Assembly (NCBI GenBank): GCA_000934455.1
Contig: KN889769.1
Span: 1 to 64,000, forward strand
Direction of reading: 5' to 3'
Source of the DNA: Apostichopus parvimensis
Lineage: Eukaryota > Echinodermata > Holothuroidea > Aspidochirotida > Stichopodidae
Length of the DNA: 64,000 nucleotides
Shown: piece after piece, positions 54,301 through 64,000 of the stretch
Layout of the letters: each line of letters starts with the position of its first letter
How positions within the stretch are numbered: position 1 is the first letter of the stretch
Position numbers and translations under genes: made by a program
The notes under the pieces: model-generated
The model's database searches: none
Seen by the model: only the letters and a program-made list of their open reading frames with translations
What the model was told of the DNA's origin: nothing

Positions 54301-57300
54301 CCTCTTTCAGTCCGTCTGGTCCATCCAGGGATCGTCTCATCTTGAGAGCATAATCGGACGCCTTGAAGGGCAGAATGAGGGAGTCCGCTAAATTCCTGGC
54401 CAATTCCGCACATACCCTGGCAATAACACGGTGATACTCAAAGGAAGGATCTAAGATGTCATTCACGAGATAGAAGGTCTCGTACATGGAATGGTAGAGA
54501 GGATAGCCTGCTAGACCTGATGCCTGCCAAACAGAAAGAATAGAAGAAAGAAAATAATCAGGGCATGGAGTTGGTTTTGAATTTGTTGTGCTCTGAAGGT
54601 TAATATAAAACACAACAGAACATTACTTGGAAGAGTCATGACCATACACCACTTCTTGAGGTATGGAGAGCCATTTGTGACAAAACATCATCAAGTTCAC
54701 ACCTCAGGGTGATTTTATTGATTCATATCATTTGACAAGACAGTCAAGTGCTATATGTCACCTCTAATATCTTGCCCAGGTGCCAAAGCTACAAACTTTC
54801 TGTGGAATGAATTGACAAAGCCAACAATGACAAAATACTACTTTTTTAAAGAAAAATCACCCAACAATGAGCCTGGGCTCAAAACGCCAAACAACATAGA
54901 GCCTGGGCTCGAACGCCAAACAACATAGAGTCTGGGCTTGAACGCCCAAAAAATTGATCTATCTATCTCTCAAGCCCAGTGCCCTTAAATTTAGAATGTA
55001 ACCAGTGATTATGACGTTGGCACGCCAAGTATAAAAGTATCATACGTCCCTTCGAAAGGGAAAATATACTACTGATGATATTGATCAAACAACGATACTT
55101 ACAGAGTCATAAGTATACCTCAGATCCACTGCCGGTACTCCAAGTCTGCTTAACAGGACTGCATAGTCACTTCCTGACCCAACATTGGATATGCTGTGGA
55201 AAGTATGAAACAGCCACATGGCCATTAAACGCAATGCAATCGATTGTGAAAAGTATTAAAGATGAGACAATAAAACATAGTATAGGTAACATAACTCTTC
55301 TTTTCACAAATACCTGAATAGACAGCTGTCCATCATTTTACAGCCCATCATTTTACATCATTGCTGTTGTCCAAACAACATGATCTGTTATTTTCAACTT
55401 CAACACATCCCTACAACACCTAATAAACTATAGGTCTGATGCCAACCCCTTTGTTGGTGAGATTATCTGCATATTCTGCACGCCTTACATAAAAGTACGT
55501 ACCCTGGGATATCCTCATTCCAATTAACAACATGTAAATCGGTATTCAACCTGAAACAGCCATTGCACCTGCTACAACCTCCTTTACAGTGACAGTGTAT
55601 GTATCATTCATCTCATCACTTTGATTCCTCTGTTCAACAGAGATGGTGAGTGCATGAGTATTCTGTACGACTATATGGACGAGACACTTCTAGGAAGAAA
55701 TCAAAGATTCAACAACAGAGATTTGCATGACAATCAAGAACTTACAATGGCACATTAAGATTGTTATCCTTCATTCGTCTCAACCAAGTATCATAAACAT
55801 TACTTGAATGACCTTGAAATGGAGCGTCAGGAACCTGAAACGATAAACGAAAAAAAAGTATGATGTTAAAACTTTACCTTTACTTCCAAGTCTTTATGCT
55901 ACAGAAGATATTCATGATACAACAATAAGTATCTATCCTGCTTCCACCACCCTGCCTACCCTTCACCCCTGCCCACAATTCACCCCTGCCTACCCTTCAC
56001 CCTTGCCACCCTTCACCCCTGCCCACCCTTCACCCCTGCCCACCCTTCACCCCTGCCTACCCTTCACCCTTGCCCAACCTTCACCCCTGCCCAACCTTCA
56101 CCCCTATCCACCCTTCACCCCTGCCTACTCTTCACCCCTGCCAACTCTTCACCCCTGCCCACCCTTCACCCCTGCCCACCCTTCACCCCTGCCCACCCTT
56201 CACCCCTACCCATGCTTCACCCCTGCCTACCCTTCACCCCTGCCTACTCTTCACCCCTGCCCACTCTTCACCCCTGCCCACTCTTCACCCCTACCCACCC
56301 TTCACCCCTGCCTACCCTTCATTCCTACAAAATGGATTTACTTACAGATATTTAACATAATGAATGAATTAAGTATCCTCTACCCTAACTCCTATTTCCA
56401 ATCACCTTCCCCAACCCTCTTCTCCCTTCCCTTGCCCTGTATCCATAAAAGAATGCTTACAGATTATTTACACTTTAATAATATGCTATAATAATACACT
56501 ATACACTATAATAATACATAAATCACTATAAGTATCCTCCCTGTTTCCACAACCACCCATTGTCCACATTAAACTAAGGATTCTTTAACTTGATGTGTGA
56601 ATCAATAAGTACCTTCTACACTAAGGGAATTTTCCCCTTAATGTCAGATAAGTTGCGTCTCTTGGGGGACGGGGGGGGGGGGGCTAAATATAAAGAATTA
56701 CCCATTAGTTTCAAATAAAATTCCTTGCAATATCCAGCTGAAGGTTTTAAGGTAAAATAACAATCCTATTATACATACATACCGCTTTAGTTGCATCATA
56801 CAATGCATTGTACAAATTTGGTGTCGCTTTTCCGCGGAAGGTAAAATTTCCTTGTACAGCAATGTCAATATTGATGTAGGCAACGGCTCTCTCCACTAAA
56901 GGCCTTGTGAATTCCTACAGAGTATATTAGGAAAACGAACAAATAAATACACAATCATCATATTACACTCAAAACTAGTACAAGCAATCCAATATTTAAG
57001 ATTATTTAGTGACCCAACTCAACTTGAATTAACTTTTCTTCCAAAATGATGAATTATGCACGAATTTGCCCAATTTTACAGAAATAATGAATCCTACACT
57101 CTTTCTACCTGTTTTTGTTCTCTTCTGTATTGCTAAGGTTCTTGCACAACTAATGTATAACATCCGAGGTCATTTTCTTGATAATAATGTTATATTTCAT
57201 CTGCAAATTCGGTTTTCATAAAACAAAATTTTACATTTCATGGCTGCCCGCGATATTACTACTTGCTAACTAATGGCCACCCAAGCCTCTCCGGACAAAT

Positions 57301-60300
57301 ATCTCCTACTACTGTTAAATAAAAAAAAAAGACCAATCTTTGATTAATCATATATTAAAATGACCCGCTTGATTGCTTACCTCTACCCACTCTGTAGAGC
57401 CAATCAGTCCATACTCCTCGGCCCCCCAGCTGCAAAAGACAATGGTACGACGAGGGCGCCATTTGCCTACAAATCAGATGAACAGGTAAAAGCTTGAACA
57501 GGTAAAAGCTTTGCAGAATAGAAAGGCTTTAGCAAGTTCAGCACCGAAAATTTTTATCAATTGAAAGAAGATTTTAGGAATGAATGTTTACTTGTAAAGC
57601 AGAAGAAATTATCGATTTCACTAGAGAGGCCAAAAATATTTTAACAGGACATATCCACAGAGGGGCACAGATAATTGCTGTGTAAACAAATATAGTAAAC
57701 GATGAACTGTTAGTATTTGGTACCAATCCATTTAGACTCCAAAGAATCTTACAAGTTCTAGATCCAAAAATAACAATTGTCAGTCAAATATATTTATTAA
57801 TAAAAATAATAAAATGTTGATTAAGAAAAACCAAGCAAAAGAATTATATGTGGTGGTAAATGTGTATCTTCATGGTTTGCGACAGCCAACTTTTACTGTA
57901 TTCAATATATCCATGCCTTTACTGTACCTAACAACCAACTTTTACTGTATTCAATATATCCATGCCTTTACTGTACCTAACAACCAACTTTAACTGTATT
58001 CAATATATCCATGCCTTTACTGTACCTAACAGCCAACTTTAACTGTATTCAGTATATGGATGCCTTTACTGTACCTAACAGCCAACTTTTACTGTATTAA
58101 ATATATCCATGCCTTTACTGTACCTAACAACCAACTTTTACTGTATTCAATATATCCATGCCTTTACTGTACCTAACAACCAACTTTTACTGTATTCAAT
58201 ATATCCATGCCTTTACTGTACCTAACAACCAACTTTAACTGTATTCAATATATCCATGCCTTTACTGTACCTAACAGCCAACTTTAACTGTATTCAGTAT
58301 ATGGATGCCTTTACTGTACCTTCCGTAACAAGCTTTCCCATCACCCTTGACAACTCAAGAAGGACCGCGGTCCCACTGGATGGATCGACAGCACCAAACA
58401 CCCAAGCGTCGTGATGGTTACCAATCATCACATAACGATCTGGAAAGAAATTTAGGGATAAATAATTATGATATAAACTGCCACATAACCTACAAACAGG
58501 AGGGACTTATTGCTAAACCAGAATAATGGCCCTGGGATGACTTGCCACATTTCATATGAGAATACTTAATGTAACACTGCAGACAAGATTTGGCCTCTGC
58601 TTCAGGACCAACAAGTTTCCTGCACCATGGGGTAACAGCACCCTGCTTACACTAATTTGGACCGGCTTGCACTCATGTGGCCCTATTTGCACTCACGTGG
58701 ACCTGTTTTAACTCACGTGGACCTGCTTGCACTTATGTGGACCTACATTCATGTGTACCTGGTTACACTTATGTGGACCTGCTTACATTCTTGTGGACCT
58801 GTTAACACTCATAAGGATCACTAGGTATTCATACTTTCTTTTGACTTGAAATGGAAACTTTACCTTCACAGTAAACAATAGGCTTCTTGTATTCACTAAG
58901 ATGTAAACACAAACCTACTTTGAAGTAACTATAATCATGAATATGTATGTTTCCATACCTGGTTCTAGACTGCCTGTGATAGTTCCAATAATATTATATG
59001 TGGTGTTTCTCTGGAGTCGGTTGTTTACGTCCAATTTTATGTTCCTGCAGAGGCAAGCATAACATAACAGACATGTTTTCCCCCCAAATGTGTACAACTT
59101 AATCTGAAGCATACCCACAATGCCCAATTTAAAATACAAAAGCCAATTTCACTGTAATTAATAGTAAAACATGTTTCAAAAAGATATGTCGCAATAAATG
59201 GCAAAAGATAAATGTTAAACCTTGTCTTGTTGGACCATATTTAACATAGATAATAATTATGGCAAACTCCCAAAAACACAACCTTGCCAGAACACCTAGT
59301 GGCTTTTAACAAGTTTCTCACAATATTTACAGATAGCACATGTCACATACAATATGGTCACATGCCACTGATAACTAACTACAAGATAAGAAAACAACTT
59401 ACATTTATTTAATAAAGCTAATATATTTATGGAAACTTCAAGACCAGTATTTGTTTGTGATATTTGGTAAAGACTTTCACACAAAAAAAAGAGTAAAAAA
59501 AAAAAAAAAAAATTCAGGCTATCTTGTACATAGAGTCAATGAATCTGCTAGGAATGAATTCGTAAGACTTGTCAAAAATATTCAAACTACTAACGAACAT
59601 CCTCTACATTCCAAGCTCAACTCTCTGTGCAATAAAACAAATTAGAATTTGAGAAATCCAAATATCACGCCATCTTTTAGAATTATACTCTTTAAGAACT
59701 TGTTTATTTACAGAGCAGCCCTTTTTGTACAAAACGGCTCCTTAGATCCTTTAGAGTAGCTTTTTGATAATGTTTTAGAATTTTAACTCTTTAAGAACTC
59801 GTTTTATTTACAGAGCAGCCCCTTTTTGTAAACTGGTAAAGACAGCTTCTTAGATCCTTTGTTGTAGCTTCTTGATAACATTTGTAATGCTTTTTATGTT
59901 TCATTATTAACTTAATCTCATAAACTTTTATATGTCTTAACCTGTATTTTGATGTTCTGTATATTGTTATATTTTTATCCTATTTATAAATTTCTCTGTA
60001 AATTTATACTGGAATAAAGAAATGAAATGAAATGTGGGTTGAATGTCTATTCTTTCAGTCTTCCTTTATCAGAGACTATTATTTAACAAAATAAATATGC
60101 ATTAGTTAGATGATCATGATGGAACATTAATTAGATATCATAATAAACTTCAACCACAAGGGGGATATTTCTAACTTTACCTGTTATCGACTAGTCCTGG
60201 TCCTAACTTGTACGTCACATTCAGACCACCGCTCCACTCATCCGGAGCTGCATCACCGGCCATCTCCCTAAGAGGTTAATAAAGTCATAGGAAAAATATC

Positions 60301-63300
60301 AAACACCAGGCCATCAAAATAAGAAAAGAAGGGGGGGGGAGGGAGGGGGAGGCTACCAGGGAATAATTTATCCAGTTTCACATTACAAAATACTCTGTAT
60401 AATGGTCAAATTGCGATACAAGTCCAAAGATCTGTAGCTGTTTTTCTGTTTTGTTTACAAAGGAAACCATAGTATTTTATAGGACACAAAAATAAAAAGC
60501 CTTTCAAAGCTGATACATAAAATGTGAACACTAAAATATTTCCCTGGCTCCTGAAGAGGGCTTCATTTCGAAAGTAGAAGTTGACGTTGACGCATAGAGC
60601 AGCCCTTTACACTGTCTTTTTAGAGTAATTCCTGTAGCCATTTGATAATAAAATGCCATCACCATGCTGGAGGGATCACTGTTGTTTTATGCATCTCACT
60701 AATACTAAGTGACAAAAGAGTCTCGCCAACACATTTTCAGAACCATATTTATAACATTCTGTAATAATTATTAGGATTATTAATAATCCTCTAATGGAAA
60801 AAAAAACAGACCTTTTCATTTTCATTATTAAAGTGCAATATTTTTTATTATGTTTACACTGAGTGTGCTTTCTAACATTTGCTGGATAACAATGACTAAA
60901 TGAAAAACAGGACATTAAATGCGGCCGGAGATCTCATTTTATACAGAGGCAGATTTCGGGGCCACCTTTTTGTGTGAACTGACAATGGTTCCTTGAATAA
61001 TTTATGTCATTTACTAGTACTGTTTGTCTTTGCGCCCTTTGTAAACACAAAATTTACCCCCATACGGCCATACCTCAAAATATGTATAGCATCCCCATAT
61101 CCAATCGGTTGAACAGGGATATTTGGAAGTTCGCTGTCTTCATACTTCTCTCGAAATGCAGTCTCTGTTACAAAAACATAGACGGCAAAGCTCCTTGAAC
61201 GTGATAACACTTTGAAGCACATTGAAGCACATCTCGGCATAACACCAAACACTTTATACTAATCTAACTTCTTAATTGATAACCAAATCAACTGAATGCG
61301 ATACAAATAACTAAGGTTATTAGGCAATTGGAACCATATGACCCATACATCATAATGAAGTAACAAATCCAATTAATTCCAGCCCATTCTATAAAAGCTG
61401 TCAAGCTGAACTTTCAGAAGGACTTTTAAAGCAATAATATCAGCTGGATTTTCTTGATCAGGGACAAGCAGAAGGTAATATTTTGACCTGTTGTAAGGTG
61501 GGCAGCCAATAGACATAAGAAGGACCTAAACAAATCCTCTTCTAGGACAATTTGTAATAAATCTGACAATAATGTCTATTGGATATGATAATTTGACACA
61601 ATTTTATGAGGTGGGGCTATATGCAAACATGTCATAGCTGTGGTAAGATGTGTTACCACCATATATCTAGCATATATCTAGCAGAATGGAATATGAATGA
61701 TCTTGTATACCTCTGTGATAAGTGCAAGGGATGCACTGCAGGCCTATCCATGTTAAGACATGGTGTCTGCACATGACCTTACCCTGAAATACCGATAACC
61801 TCACTCATGACAACCAGACTGTATTAATATCTATGTTTGCCTTCTGTCACAGACTGGTCTACTCACCTGTGGCCGGATACCCGGGTGTGAGAGGGTCCCC
61901 CATAGGACGGAACACAGTACCTCTCTGAATGCCGGAGGGCGGCATGTACCAAGAGTCCGGGTAGACAGAGGATGAGCCCTCGATAGCATAGTCTGCCGGA
62001 TCTGAATATAATATTAATCCCTTAGCTCCTCGAAGCCAGGCTTGGTTTTCCTGAAATCAAAATTATCAAGGAGAAAATGGAGATAGTAAAATTGTCAGGC
62101 AAGAGAGAGTAAAAAATACTAAGGAGAGGGATAAACAGGGAATTATGATATCTAATCATTTTTCAACACAATAGTTACAGAGGAAGGGGCAAAATGCATT
62201 GAGTACCTCTCAATCAAAATACCCGCATCCCAACCAACCCCCCCCCCCACCAGCCCTTTCTTTTCCCCTCCCAACTTGAGGACATCTATTGTATATAAAG
62301 ACATTTTTAATACCTCAGACCAACCCACCTCCTAATCTTACCTTATCGCCACGGAATATCTTTCCATATCTTGCAATCACTACCTTGCCGGATGCATTCA
62401 CACCGAGGTCTTCTAACTGCTTGAAATCCTCTGCCCTAGCATAGTTCACATAGACCAATTCGCCCTTCAAAATTAAAAGACAAAAAAAAACATCAATACT
62501 ATTATTCTTTTGTAATGCTGAAAGGTACAAATAGGACCCATACAAATATCTACAATACCATCCATCATGCATCCATCTAAGTGTTGGGGGAAATCACTGG
62601 CAGAGAGAAAAAGGAGATTTTTATCCCTTCATAACCACTGAAAACATTCAGGACTTAATATTTGAAAGTTATAGGTCTGGCTGGCTATTTTACACACAAG
62701 TCAGATAGGGAATGGTTTTATGTTACATTATAACAGTTTTAAAAGACTTTCCACAACATTTATTCTTGGAACACATGCTTCTCTACATGTTTCGATTCAA
62801 ATTTGAAATCATACCATCGGTAAAACTATGGGCTATGCAGTATAGTAGAAGATTGAATGCTGCATGGGTCTGGTCACTCAACCACTCTACAGTTAACAAT
62901 GTCATGGGTTTCTATATCACAAGTTGGTACTCTTGTGGTTTCTTAATTCCATAGATGTTCTCTGCATACTGTTACTCCAGACGTAATACTACCATTGGAA
63001 CATTACATACAAAACCAATGTATCAGTAGTTAAAAGTCATCATAGCAAAACACTACATGCTCACAGGGCATGTCTTCCTGGAAGGATGCAACATTTTACA
63101 GATGTGTCTTTAAATTGTCGTATCAACAGCAGATAAATGGATAAAATGTATCAAGCTGTAGTTAAAGGGTGCGAAGACTCGCGCACAAAGAAACGTCTCA
63201 TGCCGGTGATCTGACCTAGTTTCGAATGAGGTGTAACAGAAGTGTTAGACACCACCATCGATCCCAGAAAATACATACACAGCTTGCTACCGTCGGTAAT

Positions 63301-63821
63301 TAGANNNNNNNNNNNNNNNNNNNNNNNNNNNNNNNNNNNNNNNNNNNNNNNNNNGTGTAACAGAAGTGTTAGACACCACCATCGATCCCAGAAAATACAT
63401 ACACAGCTTGCTACCGTCGGTAATTAGACACTAGTGTACAGTCAATACATACAGCTACGGTCAATACCAACAACACAGTGTACATAGCAGTGATGGACAT
63501 CTCAGGTCTAGATAAAAGATAACAAGGTATCACGTTTCATTACTGTCTGCATTTTGTAGCGATAAGAAGAAAACTTCACTTGCAAGCAACGGAAAGTTAA
63601 CTTTTTCAGAGCGCGGCACGCGGTTTCGGGCGAGTCTTCAATGCCTTTAACAGCATGTTATTTTTCTCAAGAACTAGACTTCCTCTTACCTCCACCACAC
63701 CTGCAGGGGCATAGGCATTAAATGGGAACACTGTGTCATTATGCTTGTCACCTTCATCGAGCTTGCTCTCCTCTGGTTGAGACTGAAAATAGTCAGTTCC
63801 ATCCGAATTCAGTATGGTGAT
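51393..63821 (-). CDS. M28 zinc peptidase, glutamate carboxypeptidase II/NAALAD family (5' end beyond window)
   Basis: Fifteen - strand exons: 63690-63821, 62342-62464, 61867-62050, 61074-61164, 60181-60267, 58959-59044, 58320-58439, 57381-57466, 56783-56914, 55746-55834, 55103-55193, 54262-54523, 52917-53001, 52173-52265, 51393-51600. Together 1869 nt, 622 residues plus stop, phases consistent. This matches human FOLH1 from about residue 130 to its end; the signal-anchor and first exons lie past 64000. The protease-associated part has [12 protein letters not shown] and [11 protein letters not shown]. The peptidase core keeps both zinc sites and the catalytic Glu: His243 (GNHHDAW), Asp253 (VDPSSG), Glu291-Glu292 (GAEEYG), Asp320 (YINID) and His418 (PLYHSMYET) in fragment numbering. 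The family consists of type II membrane ectopeptidases. Wording such as [30 protein letters not shown] and GSGSDYA is closer to NAALADL1 than to FOLH1, so glutamate preference is doubtful. Confidence 0.93.
51790..51965 (+). repeat. Polypurine tract in the peptidase gene's last intron
   Basis: About 175 bases almost wholly A and G on the + strand (GGGGAGG, GGAGAGAAAG, GGGAGGGAGGG). This could form triplex DNA. It lies between exons 51393-51600 and 52173-52265 and accounts for the Pro/Ser/Leu-rich open frames on the opposite strand. Confidence 0.7.
52823..52898 (+). repeat. 19-bp minisatellite, four copies
   Basis: CAACCACCATGCACCACCT repeated four times almost perfectly. It ends about 20 bp from the 3' boundary of the peptidase exon at 52917-53001, on the donor side. 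Confidence 0.9.
53560..54200 (+). repeat. Hierarchical minisatellite (short units within ~190-250-bp blocks)
   Basis: Short units around TAAATAGACTGAT...GCAGACA recur every 45-50 bp and are themselves arranged in larger blocks. The blocks open with CTACTATGTAAGCA near 53566, 53813, 54007 and (degenerate) 54195, each continuing with TATGCAGACTATCAGACTGA, ACAATGTAGCAGACACTC and TATACAAG. It lies in the peptidase intron between 53001 and 54262, ending about 60 bp from an exon. Confidence 0.75.
54868..54952 (+). repeat. 29-bp tandem repeat, three copies
   Basis: GAGCCTGGGCTCGAACGCC followed by AAACAACATA, three imperfect copies in a peptidase intron. Confidence 0.8.
55940..56325 (+). repeat. 17-bp CT/C-rich minisatellite, about 20 copies
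   Basis: The unit is approximately ACCCTTCACCCCTGCCC, repeated with few changes for nearly 400 bp in the intron between exons 55746-55834 and 56783-56914. Because 17 is not a multiple of three, all + strand frames read repeats of a Pro/Leu/His/Thr-rich peptide. The 162- and 96-codon open frames here are therefore artefacts. Confidence 0.92.
57885..58319 (-). repeat. 49-bp minisatellite abutting a peptidase splice donor, about nine copies
   Basis: The unit (+ strand) contains ACCAACTTTTACTGTATTCA, ATATATCCATGCC and TTTACTGTACCTAAC. The last unit runs directly into the donor of exon 58320-58439: on the - strand the exon ends GAAG|GTACAGTAAAGG, and every unit repeats TTAGGTACAGTAAAGG. A donor-like sequence therefore recurs about every 49 bp into the intron. 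Confidence 0.9.
58635..58820 (+). repeat. ~20-bp degenerate tandem repeat
   Basis: TGGACCTGCTTGCACTCATG-like units repeat about eight times with considerable drift, in the intron between peptidase exons 58320-58439 and 58959-59044. Confidence 0.75.
59480..60035 (+). mobile_element. Probable 3' remnant of a LINE-type retrotransposon
   Basis: After an A-rich stretch (59481-59511), the + strand has coding-like fragments such as [11 protein letters not shown] and HPLHSKLN that recall the C-terminal end of some LINE reverse transcriptase ORFs. The reading frame is broken by stops and at least one frame change. Two imperfect copies of a ~110-bp block (59676-59770, 59776-59880) sharing CTCTTTAAGAAC, TTACAGAGCAGCCC and CTTAGATCC follow. 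The 3' end is AATAAAG and then GAAAT repeats at 60013-60035, typical of a retroposed tail. The family is uncertain. Confidence 0.45.
63234..63428. repeat. Gap flanked by identical 75-bp copies (assembly artefact likely)
   Basis: GTGTAACAGAAGTGTTAGAC to GTCGGTAATTAGA occurs at about 63230-63304, immediately before a 50-N gap (63305-63354), and again without visible change at 63355-63428, immediately after it. As at 35 kb, this looks like an unmerged overlap of contig ends rather than biology. No exon is affected. Confidence 0.8.
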
Positions 63822-64000
63822 CTACAGAGAGAAGAAGGAAACATAGTCTTATTATGTACCAAAACTGGATATTCAGTGAATTAGCAATGTATTTATGGTG
63901 CATACACCACTTTCCTCAGTTTGAGTAAAAATATTAAACAGTAAATTCAAATTCAGTTATCGTTGCATTCAGAATTGTACTTTGTAAAAGGTGTCAGTGA
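63822..64000 (-). other. Peptidase intron at the right edge
   Basis: Sequence upstream of the first visible peptidase exon (acceptor CTGTAG just above 63821). No further exon is seen before the window ends. Confidence 0.6.

Noticed and set aside
56003-56491. 162-codon Pro/His-rich + strand open frame
   Set aside because: Read-through of a 17-bp minisatellite; other frames are open too, and it lies in an intron.
63242-63427. Open frame running through an N gap
   Set aside because: Made of two copies of the same 75-bp sequence around 50 Ns; assembly artefact.

Overview
The window is eukaryotic nuclear DNA: AT-rich, with many short exons joined by GT-AG introns, tRNA-derived SINEs, a small hAT-type element, abundant minisatellites and long poly-G runs. 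Protein matches are closest in character to deuterostome or vertebrate ciliary proteins. No vertebrate repeat family is recognisable, and AGGCCT/CTAG-rich words recur. An invertebrate deuterostome such as an echinoderm or hemichordate is my best guess; this is inference only.

Layout. 1-9.3 kb: no gene I can recognise; it holds G-rich tracts, two CRE palindromes and a possible retroposon tail. 9.3-11.9 kb (+): a small gene for an 82-residue single-pass membrane protein I cannot name. 11.9-22.7 kb (-): complete TTC8/BBS8, a BBSome subunit, 11 coding exons, 500 residues. 23.0-49.9 kb (+): complete NPHP1 (nephrocystin-1), 29 coding exons, 1086 residues, greatly enlarged by acidic and KEKE sequence between the coiled coil and the SH3 domain. 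49.9-64.0 kb (-): the C-terminal 15 exons (622 residues) of an M28 zinc peptidase of the glutamate carboxypeptidase II/NAALAD family. Its first exons lie beyond the right edge.

TTC8 and NPHP1 are head to head with 789 bp between their start codons. Both products act in the cilium (BBSome trafficking; transition zone), so the gap is a plausible shared promoter and holds a degenerate RFX X-box. Both flanking pairs are tail to tail, with opposing AATAAA signals only 6-31 bp apart.

The most unusual observation is a set of tandem arrays that overlap splice junctions: a 36-bp array repeating a 5' splice site and a 55-bp array repeating a 3' splice site in NPHP1, and a 49-bp array running up to a 5' splice site in the peptidase gene. 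Two 50-N gaps are flanked by near-identical copies and look like unmerged contig ends.

Exon maps were made by hand from reading-frame continuity, GT-AG sites and remembered family sequences. The three long coding models all sum to a multiple of three with consistent phases. No search or transcript evidence was available.
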